Shown piece after piece: positions 1 through 7,467 of a stretch of 9,235 nucleotides of DNA. Source of the DNA: Pedobacter sp. (GTDB lineage: Bacteria; Bacteroidota; Bacteroidia; Sphingobacteriales; Sphingobacteriaceae); the NCBI GenBank assembly GCA_030149995.1, contig JASLGV010000490.1, forward strand, positions 1 through 9,235. The letters are read 5' to 3'. Position numbers and translations under genes: made by a program. Under the pieces are notes generated by a model. It ran no database searches. It was not told the origin of the DNA and saw nothing but the letters and a program-made list of their open reading frames with translations. The stretch's first letter is position 1. Each line of letters starts with the position of its first letter.

Positions 1-1526
1 ATCAGAATGAGGCGGGTATTTTAGCAGGAAAACCAAATGGCTACGATCATGGAGCATCTTTTCAGTCGGAGACGCATCCTTACAGTGCCGATCTGGATGT
101 TTTTGGCCCTTATTCCCTGTTCGCTTTATTAAACAGGTGTACGACTAAAAACGGTAATACGCTACTGGCCTCGCAGCTATCGGCACCGGGTTCAGAAAGC
201 GAAATTGTTCAAAGGCAGGCGGCCATACAGGAATTGCACGCACATATAGAGGCTACTTACGATTTTCGAACCACATTATACCAGCACGATGCCGTTAAAA
301 TTGAAAAGATTAAAGAACAGTTAGACGGGCAGTTGGCTAATCAACTCGATTTTGTACAGTCGGGACTTATACGGTTTTATGTAAAGATTGCCCCGGTTCT
401 AATGCTTGTCCTGTTGCTTGGGGGAATATTTATCAATGCGGCTTTCTGGAGTATTTTTATTTTGTTCTCCATCTTTAATATCGGCTTAAACGTACGGTAT
501 GGAGCCAAGGTGAATAGGGCCTTTTACTCATTTAGCGGCGGCGCGGCCATGTTGAACAGTTATGCAGAGGCCATTAAATGGACGGAAAACATAAAATGGA
601 AAAGCAGCTATATTACCGGTTTGTTTACATCGGAGGTAAAGGTAAGTCTTGAGATCAAGTCGTTATCAGCCATTATTCAGAGTTTTGATGCCAGACTTAA
701 TATTCTGGTGGGTACGGTATTAAATATCTTTTTTATCTGGGACTTGAAATGTTGTATTCGTCTGTACGATTGGTGTAAGACATCTTCTTCACATATTGTT
801 GCAGCTTTAAACCGGATTGGAAATTTCGAAGAGCTGATTTCTTTTGCCGTTCTTATGCACAATGAACCTGCCTGGGTTTTTCCTGAAATTGAAACTGAAT
901 TTGCCCTGGAAGCCGTGGACTTAGGTCATCCGCTTATTGCGGCAAAACAACGAATTACCAACAGCTACCATATGGGCAAACAACCCACGGTAGATATTGT
1001 TACCGGATCAAATATGGCCGGAAAAAGTACGTTTTTGCGTACAGTTGGAATTAATACGGTTCTTGCCTATGCGGGTGCACCTGTATGTGCCAGGCAGCTG
1101 CGGCTTTCTGTTTTTAATATGTTGAGTTATATGCGTATTAAGGATTCCTTAAATGAGCAGACCTCTACTTTTAAAGCAGAACTTAACCGCTTAAAAATGA
1201 TTTTAGACTCTGTATCCGTTCATCAGGATGCATTTGTGTTGATTGATGAAATGCTGCGGGGCACCAACAGCCGGGATAAATATCTGGGCTCTAAAGTTTT
1301 TGCCGAAAAGCTAATCGCCCTGCGTACACCAGCTTTATTTGCCACGCACGATTTGCAACTGGCAGATTTGAAAGAAACACATGCCGAAGCGGTAAATAAT
1401 TATCATTTTGATATTCAGATTACAGCAGGCGAAATGAAATTTGATTATAAACTTAAGACCGGACCTTGTAAAACTTTTAATGCAGCGATCCTGCTGAAAG
1501 AAATTGGTTTGTCTCTTGATAATTAG
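1..1526 (+). CDS. MutS-related membrane-anchored ATPase, 5'-partial
   Basis: The C-terminal 507 residues of a MutS-superfamily ATPase are visible; the frame is open from the first complete codon at base 3, so the start lies outside the window. The TTG at 234 is in frame but is not the start, because the conserved segment HPYSADLDVFGPYSLFALLN is encoded before it. In order: that lever/core entry (visible residues about 27-46); a strongly hydrophobic stretch (about 128-163, bases 384-491) able to form one or two membrane helices; a helical core with a second hydrophobic patch; Walker A GSNMAGKST (335-343, bases 1005-1031); the MutS-type segment TSTFKAELNRLKMIL; Walker B VLIDE followed by MLRGTNSRD (from base 1236); and ATHDLQLADL as the His switch. 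ATP binding and hydrolysis are therefore expected. Known Bacteroidota relatives are about 600 aa with further N-terminal membrane helices and lack the mismatch-reading domain, so about 90-100 residues are probably missing here. Its role is unknown; classical mismatch repair is unlikely. The glycosidase gene follows 72 bp downstream. Confidence 0.9.
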   Translation, partial: QNEAGILAGKPNGYDHGASFQSETHPYSADLDVFGPYSLFALLNRCTTKNGNTLLASQLSAPGSESEIVQRQAAIQELHAHIEATYDFRTTLYQHDAVKIEKIKEQLDGQLANQLDFVQSGLIRFYVKIAPVLMLVLLLGGIFINAAFWSIFILFSIFNIGLNVRYGAKVNRAFYSFSGGAAMLNSYAEAIKWTENIKWKSSYITGLFTSEVKVSLEIKSLSAIIQSFDARLNILVGTVLNIFFIWDLKCCIRLYDWCKTSSSHIVAALNRIGNFEELISFAVLMHNEPAWVFPEIETEFALEAVDLGHPLIAAKQRITNSYHMGKQPTVDIVTGSNMAGKSTFLRTVGINTVLAYAGAPVCARQLRLSVFNMLSYMRIKDSLNEQTSTFKAELNRLKMILDSVSVHQDAFVLIDEMLRGTNSRDKYLGSKVFAEKLIALRTPALFATHDLQLADLKETHAEAVNNYHFDIQITAGEMKFDYKLKTGPCKTFNAAILLKEIGLSLDN

Positions 1527-1598
1527 TTAATTATAACGATTTACTGATGCTGGTTTAACAATGACTTAATACAACCGGTATATATTGTCAACAAAAAG

Positions 1599-2936
1599 AT
1601 GATTAAGTCTTCAGATTTTGGTCCTGATTTTTTATGGGGAGTGGCCACTGCGGCGGCACAAATAGAAGGTGCAGCCAATACGTATGGTAAAGGCCCTTCT
1701 ATATGGGATGCATTTGCTGCCAAAAATGGTAAAATTAAAAAGGGACAGCATCCGGCTGTAGCCTGCGATTTCTACCATCGTTACCAGGAAGACGTGCAGC
1801 TTGTTAAGAATTTAGGATTTAAGATTTTCCGGTTTTCCATTGCCTGGTCGAGAATACTGCCATTGGGTCGAGGAGCCGTAAACCCGGAAGGTATCCGGTT
1901 TTATCATAATCTGATCGATTATTGCTTAGAGCAGGATCTCGTACCTTACGTAACGCTTTACCATTGGGATTTACCGCAGGCACTGGAAGAAGAGGGCGGA
2001 TGGACAAGCTACAGCATTAATGAGGCATTTAACAATTTTGTAAATATTTGTGCGCTTCAGTATGGAAACAAAGTAAAACACTGGATGGTGTTGAACGAAC
2101 CTTTTGGTTATACCTCGCTGGGGTACATGCTGGGTGTACATGCACCCGGAAGAACGGGGCTGGCAAATTTTTTCTCTGCCGCACATCATACGGCGCTGGC
2201 CCAAGCAGATGGTGCCAATATTTTAAGATCAGATGTAAAGGATGCCATCATTGGCACCACTTTTTCCTGTTCGCAGGTAGTTCCCAATACAGACCGCGAT
2301 CAGGATATACTGGCCGCTACGCGTGTAGATTGCCTGATGAACAGGTTTTTTATTGAGCCCGCCCTTGGCATGGGTTTTCCAACAGCCAACTGGGATATTT
2401 TAGAGAAATTCCAGATCGAATATGGCACTTGGCGCCACCACGAACGGTATAAATTTGACTACGATTTTATCGGTCTGCAAAACTATTTCCCCTTTACGGT
2501 AAAGTACAATGCTTTTATCCCGGTTTTACAAGCCTGGGAAGTAAAAGCCAAAAGTCGTAAAAAGCCCCACACGGCCATGGGATGGGAAGTAAATGCCGAT
2601 GGCTTTTACAACATCATTAAACAGTTTGCGGCCTATCCAGGTGTTAAAAATATTATGATAACCGAAAACGGTGCTGCTTATCACGATCACCTGGCGAATG
2701 GAGAAATTGCCGATAGCGAGCGTATTGCTTATTTTGAACTTTACCTCGAGGCACTTTTAAAAGCCAGGAACGAGGGAATTCCGGTAAGTGGTTATATGGC
2801 CTGGACCTTAATGGATAACTTTGAATGGGCAGAAGGTTACCAGGCTCGTTTTGGCCTGGTACATAATGATTTTAAAACACAAAAACGTACCATTAAAAAT
2901 TCGGGTTACTGGTGGAAGGACTTTTTAAACCGATAA
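1599..2936 (+). CDS. Family 1 glycoside hydrolase, probable beta-glucosidase
   Basis: This 445-residue protein has the usual length and single TIM-barrel layout of GH1 retaining beta-glucosidases. The N-terminal motif is FLWGVATAAAQIEGA (Gln22 binds the -1 sugar), followed by YHWDLP (His122), acid/base Glu167 in VLNEP, the NYF loop (residues 295-297), nucleophile Glu356 in ITENG, and AWTLMDNFEWAEGY, where Trp402, Glu409 and Trp410 line the glucose site. Glu409 and the absence of the Ser...Lys-x-Tyr phosphate pocket argue for unphosphorylated glucosides rather than 6-phospho-sugars. There is no signal peptide, so it should act in the cytoplasm on imported beta-linked disaccharides or aryl glucosides; beta-galactosidase or beta-fucosidase side activity is common in GH1 and cannot be excluded. 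The ATG at 1599 is preceded by A-rich sequence (ACAAAAAG) without a clear Shine-Dalgarno, normal for Bacteroidota. It may be read through from the upstream mutS-like gene or have its own weak promoter in the 72-bp gap; no transporter or regulator gene is adjacent. Confidence 0.95.
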   Translation: MIKSSDFGPDFLWGVATAAAQIEGAANTYGKGPSIWDAFAAKNGKIKKGQHPAVACDFYHRYQEDVQLVKNLGFKIFRFSIAWSRILPLGRGAVNPEGIRFYHNLIDYCLEQDLVPYVTLYHWDLPQALEEEGGWTSYSINEAFNNFVNICALQYGNKVKHWMVLNEPFGYTSLGYMLGVHAPGRTGLANFFSAAHHTALAQADGANILRSDVKDAIIGTTFSCSQVVPNTDRDQDILAATRVDCLMNRFFIEPALGMGFPTANWDILEKFQIEYGTWRHHERYKFDYDFIGLQNYFPFTVKYNAFIPVLQAWEVKAKSRKKPHTAMGWEVNADGFYNIIKQFAAYPGVKNIMITENGAAYHDHLANGEIADSERIAYFELYLEALLKARNEGIPVSGYMAWTLMDNFEWAEGYQARFGLVHNDFKTQKRTIKNSGYWWKDFLNR

Positions 2937-2946
2937 CCTTTTCCAT

Positions 2947-2982
2947 AAAAAAACCTGGTGCCATAAGCTGGTAACCAGGTTT
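2947..2982. terminator. Convergent intrinsic terminator, strongest for the efflux operon
   Basis: A perfect 9-bp inverted repeat, AAACCTGGT (2951-2959) and ACCAGGTTT (2974-2982), encloses a 14-nt loop between two converging transcription units. On the minus strand the stem runs into seven T residues (the A run at 2947-2953 on plus), the classic Rho-independent layout, so it should end the efflux operon. On the plus strand the stem ends in only TTT followed by AATATAG, so it would be a weaker terminator for the glycosidase gene, whose stop codon is 14 nt before the stem. Confidence 0.8.
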
Positions 2983-3006
2983 AATATAGATAGATGTTAT
3001 GAGGTA

Positions 3007-3034
3007 TACCGGTTTCATTTCTTAAAAACCGGTA
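3007..3034. repeat. Second perfect stem-loop just after the adaptor stop codon
   Basis: TACCGGTTT (3007-3015) and AAACCGGTA (3026-3034) form a perfect 9-bp stem with a 10-nt loop. It starts 5 nt beyond the stop codon of the adaptor gene on the minus strand and 24 nt before the U-tract terminator. No T run follows it in either direction, so it is not a complete terminator alone. It could protect the mRNA 3' end or act in tandem with the neighbouring hairpin; this role is inferred. Confidence 0.55.
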
Positions 3035-3039
3035 ATAAT

Positions 3040-4128
3040 TTATTTTACTTCTGTACCGTCTTTAATTTCTTCCGATGCATTTTTTACCAATACATCATTA
3101 AGCTGTACCGGACCAAAAATTTCGACCTTGTCGTCTACAGAACGCCCTTTTTCTATAGGAATTCTTTTGGTTTTACCTTGTTCTACTTTCAAAACAAAGC
3201 TGCCTTCACTTGACGTGAAAACGGCCGATCCGGGTACTACGAAGTTGGTTGATTTACCCTCCAGTGAAAGTGATACCTGTGCAATCATACCAGGAAGAAG
3301 TTTTTTATCCTTATTCTGAATATCCATTTCAATTCTTTCAGAACGGAGCTTGGTATCCAGGGCTCCAGACATTCGTGTAACAGTGGCTTTGAAAACCTGT
3401 CCTGGCAAAGACTTAACAGAAAAGCTAACCTGATCGCCATTTTTGATATAACCGGTATACAATTCGGGCATGGAAACCGCCAGCCTTAATTTTTCCTGTT
3501 GCTGCACAGTAAAGAGAGGTAGGTCACTTCCTTTTCCTGCCGGACCTACATAGGCACCGGTATTTACATTTCTGGCGGTTATAATACCATCAAACGGTGC
3601 CCGGATCTGTAGGTAATCCAACAGGTTTTGAGCTTCTGCATAAGCCGATTTCGCAGCCTGTAACTGGGCATAATCAGCATTTTTTCTGGCCTCGGCCTGC
3701 TCTAAATCGTTAGAAGAAACCGTTCCTTCTGTTTTGCTGGTTTCAAGTAAACGTTTGTAGGTGCTGTTGCTGGCCAGGTAAACTGCTTCCTGTGCATGTA
3801 ACCTGGAAGCCGTAACCCCCAATTGCGAGGTAGACTCGGGGGCTTCGAGTACGAGCAGCAAGTCGCCTTTTTTAACATGCGAACCTATGTCTACTTTTAG
3901 TTGCCTAACAAAAGCACTGATTTTTGCATAGAGATCTACCTGTTGGAAACTCTGCAATTCAGCGGGCGTTGTGTAGGTAGACGACAGTTGTTCCTGTTGC
4001 AGGTTAAACGTTTCAATTTTCGGAGCCGCTGCCGTGTTGTCTTCTTTTTTTTCGGGCGCTTTTTCGGCACAGCTGCTTACAAAAAGTACAAATGCCAGTA
4101 TGGATATTTTTAATGATATGCTTTTCAT
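3040..4128 (-). CDS. RND efflux periplasmic adaptor (membrane fusion lipoprotein)
   Basis: This 362-residue HlyD/AcrA-type adaptor bridges the inner-membrane RND pump and the TolC-type channel. A short signal peptide ends in a lipobox VSSC with lipidated Cys20, followed by a charged, Ala/Pro-rich linker, so it should be a membrane-anchored periplasmic lipoprotein. The two halves of the biotinyl-lipoyl domain are at about 65-98 (VDLYAKISAFVRQLKVDIGS, then HVKKGDLLLVLEAPE) and 173-192 (LQIRAPFDGIITARNVNTGA). Between them (about 100-170) lies the Ala/Gln/Glu-rich helical hairpin that would contact the outer-membrane factor. A beta-barrel domain (about 213-290, with LLPGMIAQVSL) and a C-terminal membrane-proximal domain (about 291-362, with VVPGSAVF) complete the family layout. 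It is the last gene of the operon, 60 nt after the pump gene; that gap is AT-rich and has no convincing promoter, so co-transcription is expected. Nothing in the sequence identifies the exported compound. Confidence 0.95.
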   Translation of the reverse strand: MKSISLKISILAFVLFVSSCAEKAPEKKEDNTAAAPKIETFNLQQEQLSSTYTTPAELQSFQQVDLYAKISAFVRQLKVDIGSHVKKGDLLLVLEAPESTSQLGVTASRLHAQEAVYLASNSTYKRLLETSKTEGTVSSNDLEQAEARKNADYAQLQAAKSAYAEAQNLLDYLQIRAPFDGIITARNVNTGAYVGPAGKGSDLPLFTVQQQEKLRLAVSMPELYTGYIKNGDQVSFSVKSLPGQVFKATVTRMSGALDTKLRSERIEMDIQNKDKKLLPGMIAQVSLSLEGKSTNFVVPGSAVFTSSEGSFVLKVEQGKTKRIPIEKGRSVDDKVEIFGPVQLNDVLVKNASEEIKDGTEVK

Positions 4129-4188
4129 TAATAATTATTTTAAGTTTAAAGATATTCAGATCAGCTTACGCATGTTCATATTAAATGG

Positions 4189-7100
4189 TTATTGCGGCAA
4201 ATTGGCTATGTAATGTTCACTTTGGTCGTCTTCCGGATCTAAAGAAGGGGATTTGGTGGTTGTCTTACCCATAATCCACGAAAAAATAATCGGAAGAATA
4301 ATCAGAACCGTAAAGGTAGAAAAAGTTAAACCACCAATTACAGCCCGGCCAAGAGGTGATACCTGATCGCCACCTTCGCCGTGCCCGATGGCCATCGGTA
4401 ACATACCTGCAATCATGGCGATACTGGTCATGATAATCGGGCGTAAACGCAAAGTTGCAGCTTCCATAGCTGCTTCTATTGCATTTCCGTGTTTTCTTCT
4501 GAGTTGCTCTGCATTGGTAATTAAAAGTACGGCATTTGCAATGGAAACGCCCACAGACATAATAATACCCATGTACGACTGTAAATTTAAAGTTGATCCG
4601 GTGAGGAGTAACATCAGCAAGGCACCAAGTACAACCGCCGGAACCGTTGTTAAAATAACAAGCGATACTCTAAAGGATTGGAAATTGGCCGATAGCATCA
4701 GGAAGATTACCACCACGGCGATGAGCAGTCCGTTTTCCAAACCGTTCATGGTATCGTGCAGTACGGTGGTTAAACCAATGGGGTCGATAAACACACCACG
4801 CGGAAGTTCGCCCAGCTCTTTTATGCTCTTTTTAACGGCCTTAGAGGCTGTACCCAGATCCATATGGTCTATATTGGCTGTTACCGAAATATACGGCATA
4901 GCTCCTATGTTGTCATTTTCGCCGTAGGTTTCAGTAGGGGTAATGGTGGCTACATCGCCCAAAACCGGGCGTAAATTATTTTTTAGCAACGGAATTTCGC
5001 GGATATCGCTTTCGCTTTTCATTTTATCCAGCGGAACCTGCACCTGAACATTATACGAAAGACCGGCTTTTTCATCAATCCAGGTATTTTTTTCTGTATA
5101 ACGGGATGAAGAAGTAGAGGCAATGAGTGAACGGGAAATATCGTTCATATCTACGCCCAATTGGGAAGCACGGGTGCGGTCTATGTTAATGGCCAGCGCC
5201 GGGTATTGGGTTGATTGTGCCAGCTGAACGTCTCTGAAATAAGAAATGTGATTCAGCTTATCCATTAACTTCTGTGCGTACTGGCGGCTTATTTTTTTGT
5301 TTTTGCCCGCAATTCTGATTTCAATTGGCGTTGGCGAACCCTGGCTAAGTACTTTTTCGGCAAGCTCAATCGGCTCGAAAGAAATTTTTAAGCCTGGTAC
5401 AGATTTGGCAATGCGTGCACGCAATTCATCTTTAAAATCGTCCATGTTGCGGTGGTAGTCTTTCAGTGCAATCTGGAAAACAGCTTCGTGCGGACCTGCC
5501 ATAAACAGATAGATGGGCGATACAGAAAAGAGTGCAGGATGCTGACCAACGTATACGGAAGAAATGGCGATGTGTTCTTTGCCTACCATTTCTTGCAGTA
5601 CTTTTAATACCTGTGTAGCTTTTTCTTCGGTACGTTCAATACGGGTACCTTCAGCCGCACGGATGCGCATTTGAAACTGACTTGAATTTACCTTTGGAAA
5701 TACATCCTGTCCGATAACATCCAGTAGTACAACAGCCAGGGCTGTAATACCCAATATATATATTATGGTAATGGGTTTTTTAAACCTGAACAGGCGATTA
5801 ATAAAACGAATGAAACGCAGCTTAAACCGGTCGAACAGCGATAATTTCTTTTGCTGCTCTTCCTTAGGAATGAGCTGTTCTTTTTGCCCGATAAAGCTGG
5901 ATTCGCTTTCGAGCGTTAAACCCGAAGCATTGAATTCTGCTTCATCGTCTGTAATTCCTTTTTTGTGTTTTACTTTATCGTGGCTTTTCATCAGCCAGTT
6001 GGCCATAATCGGCACAAAGGTTTGAGAAAGTAAAAAGGAAACAATCATCGAAAATCCGATGGCCAATGCTAAAGGTAAAAACAAGGCACCCGGTATGCCG
6101 GTCATCATGAATGCTGGTGCAAATACAGCCAGGATACAGAAAAGGATCAGCAGTTTTGGTAATGCAATTTCCTTGCAGGCATCCCAGATGGCCAGTGCCT
6201 TGGGCTTGCCCATATCCAGATGCTGGTGAATATTTTCGATGGTTACCGTACTTTCATCCACCAGGATACCAATGGCCAGTGCCAATCCACTCAGCGACAT
6301 CAGGTTGATCGTTTGTCCAAATAGTTTTAAGAACAGTACCCCTGCAATAATCGAAATCGGGATGGTCATGATTACGATCAGGGCTGCACGCCTGTCGCCC
6401 AGGAACAAGAGTACCATTAAGCCGGTTAGTACGGCACCAATTACCCCTTCGGTAATTAAGCTTTTTACTGCATTGATTACAAAGACAGATTGGTCAAACT
6501 CGTAAGAAAGTTTTACATCGTCGGGCAGGCTGCTTTGAATTTTAGGTAGTTCTGCCTTTAATCGCTGAACAATATCCCAGGTAGAAGCATCGCCTGCTTT
6601 GGCAATACTTACGTATACAGATCTTTTACCGTTTACCAATGCATAACCGGCTGTAATGTCTGCACCGTCTTTTACCTGTGCAACATCTCCCAGAAACAGG
6701 TTGGAAACACCGCCTTTAAATAACGGTATTTTAGCAAAATCAGAAACGTTGCGGATGGTGTTATTGGTTGGAGTAAGATAGTTTTTATCGCCAATACGCA
6801 CGTTTCCGGAAGGGGCTGTCTGGTTGTTGATGCGGATGGCATCTACAATCTGATCGACCGTTAAGTTGTGTGCCCTGAGTTGTGCCGGATCCACGTTCAC
6901 CTCTATTGTTCTGGGGCTACCACCAAATGGAGGTGGAGATAACAGCCCTGGAATAGATGTGAAAGAGGCCCGTACGTATACATTGGCCAAATCCTGCAGT
7001 TCGTTGTTGCTTTTGGTCTTACTGCTTAAAACAAGCTGGCCAACGGGTAGTGATGAAGCATCAAAACGAATAATAAATGGCGGTTGCGAACCCGGCGGAA

Positions 7101-7455
7101 ATGAGGACTGGATGCGGTTTGCCAGGGCGCTCACTTCTGCAGCGGCCTGCGCCATATTTGTTTTTTCGTAATAGGTTAATTTAAGCAGGGTTAATCCCTG
7201 AATGTTTTTGGTTTCGATAGACTTAACCCCATTGGCAAAAAGTAATATATTTACATAGTTTTTTGCAAAATAAGATTCCATCTGGTCTGGCGTATAACCG
7301 CCAAAGGGGTGCGCAATGTAAATTACAGGCAGGTTCATCTGCGGAAGAACATCGACTTTTACATCCCGCACAGCCCCGATGCCAAAAAAGAAAAGCCCGG
7401 CCACCAACACAAGTATTGAAATGGGTTTCCGAAGGGCGAAACGGATTAAATTCAT
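4189..7455 (-). CDS. RND-family inner-membrane efflux pump
   Basis: This 1088-residue protein has the duplicated RND layout of AcrB relatives: TM1 (about 11-29), a large periplasmic porter/docking region to about 330, TM2-TM6 (about 334-485), a cytoplasmic linker, TM7 (about 561-580), a second periplasmic region to about 903, and TM8-TM12 (about 905-1062). It would exchange protons for substrate and pass the substrate into the TolC-type channel. TM4 reads GLALAIGILVDESTVTIENI: Asp400 matches AcrB Asp407, but the next acidic residue is Glu401 rather than Asp. In TM10, VGVSIANAVLLI puts Ala973 where AcrB has Lys940. The linker between TM6 and TM7 (about 488-560) is roughly 30 residues longer than in AcrB and rich in Asp, Glu and Lys. 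The TM4 motif differs from metal-exporting CusA/CzcA pumps, so an organic-compound exporter is more likely, but the substrate is unknown. The start ATG is 12 nt after the outer-membrane factor stop codon, suggesting translational coupling. Confidence 0.95.
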   Translation of the reverse strand: MNLIRFALRKPISILVLVAGLFFFGIGAVRDVKVDVLPQMNLPVIYIAHPFGGYTPDQMESYFAKNYVNILLFANGVKSIETKNIQGLTLLKLTYYEKTNMAQAAAEVSALANRIQSSFPPGSQPPFIIRFDASSLPVGQLVLSSKTKSNNELQDLANVYVRASFTSIPGLLSPPPFGGSPRTIEVNVDPAQLRAHNLTVDQIVDAIRINNQTAPSGNVRIGDKNYLTPTNNTIRNVSDFAKIPLFKGGVSNLFLGDVAQVKDGADITAGYALVNGKRSVYVSIAKAGDASTWDIVQRLKAELPKIQSSLPDDVKLSYEFDQSVFVINAVKSLITEGVIGAVLTGLMVLLFLGDRRAALIVIMTIPISIIAGVLFLKLFGQTINLMSLSGLALAIGILVDESTVTIENIHQHLDMGKPKALAIWDACKEIALPKLLILFCILAVFAPAFMMTGIPGALFLPLALAIGFSMIVSFLLSQTFVPIMANWLMKSHDKVKHKKGITDDEAEFNASGLTLESESSFIGQKEQLIPKEEQQKKLSLFDRFKLRFIRFINRLFRFKKPITIIYILGITALAVVLLDVIGQDVFPKVNSSQFQMRIRAAEGTRIERTEEKATQVLKVLQEMVGKEHIAISSVYVGQHPALFSVSPIYLFMAGPHEAVFQIALKDYHRNMDDFKDELRARIAKSVPGLKISFEPIELAEKVLSQGSPTPIEIRIAGKNKKISRQYAQKLMDKLNHISYFRDVQLAQSTQYPALAINIDRTRASQLGVDMNDISRSLIASTSSSRYTEKNTWIDEKAGLSYNVQVQVPLDKMKSESDIREIPLLKNNLRPVLGDVATITPTETYGENDNIGAMPYISVTANIDHMDLGTASKAVKKSIKELGELPRGVFIDPIGLTTVLHDTMNGLENGLLIAVVVIFLMLSANFQSFRVSLVILTTVPAVVLGALLMLLLTGSTLNLQSYMGIIMSVGVSIANAVLLITNAEQLRRKHGNAIEAAMEAATLRLRPIIMTSIAMIAGMLPMAIGHGEGGDQVSPLGRAVIGGLTFSTFTVLIILPIIFSWIMGKTTTKSPSLDPEDDQSEHYIANLPQ

Positions 7456-7467
7456 GGATAAACTGGT

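Noticed and set aside
1527..1598. Possible terminator or promoter between the mutS-like and glycosidase genes
   Set aside because: Only an imperfect 6-bp stem (CTGGTT with AACCGG) without a T run is present, and TATATTGT matches the -7 consensus poorly, so neither is supported.
2048..2356. A 102-codon open frame on the plus strand
   Set aside because: It overlaps the glycoside hydrolase gene in another frame across its catalytic region and has no family resemblance.
1599..2936. 6-phospho-beta-glucosidase function for the GH1 enzyme
   Set aside because: The C-terminal loop has Glu409-Trp410 of ordinary beta-glucosidases and lacks the Ser...Lys-x-Tyr phosphate-binding set.
4156..4179. Mini open frame on the minus strand (MNMRKLI then stop) in the gap before the adaptor gene
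   Set aside because: Seven codons in an AT-rich gap easily arise by chance, and no ribosome-binding or attenuator structure supports translation.
4388..4927. A 179-codon open frame on the plus strand
   Set aside because: It lies wholly antisense within the RND pump gene, whose reading is supported by conserved motifs throughout; its translation resembles no family and reflects codon bias of the true gene.
4189..7455. Assignment of the pump to the heavy-metal (CusA/CzcA) RND class
   Set aside because: The TM4 motif has Asp-Glu rather than the single-Asp pattern followed by Ala-Ala typical of metal exporters, and the adaptor shows no metal-binding Met or His clusters.
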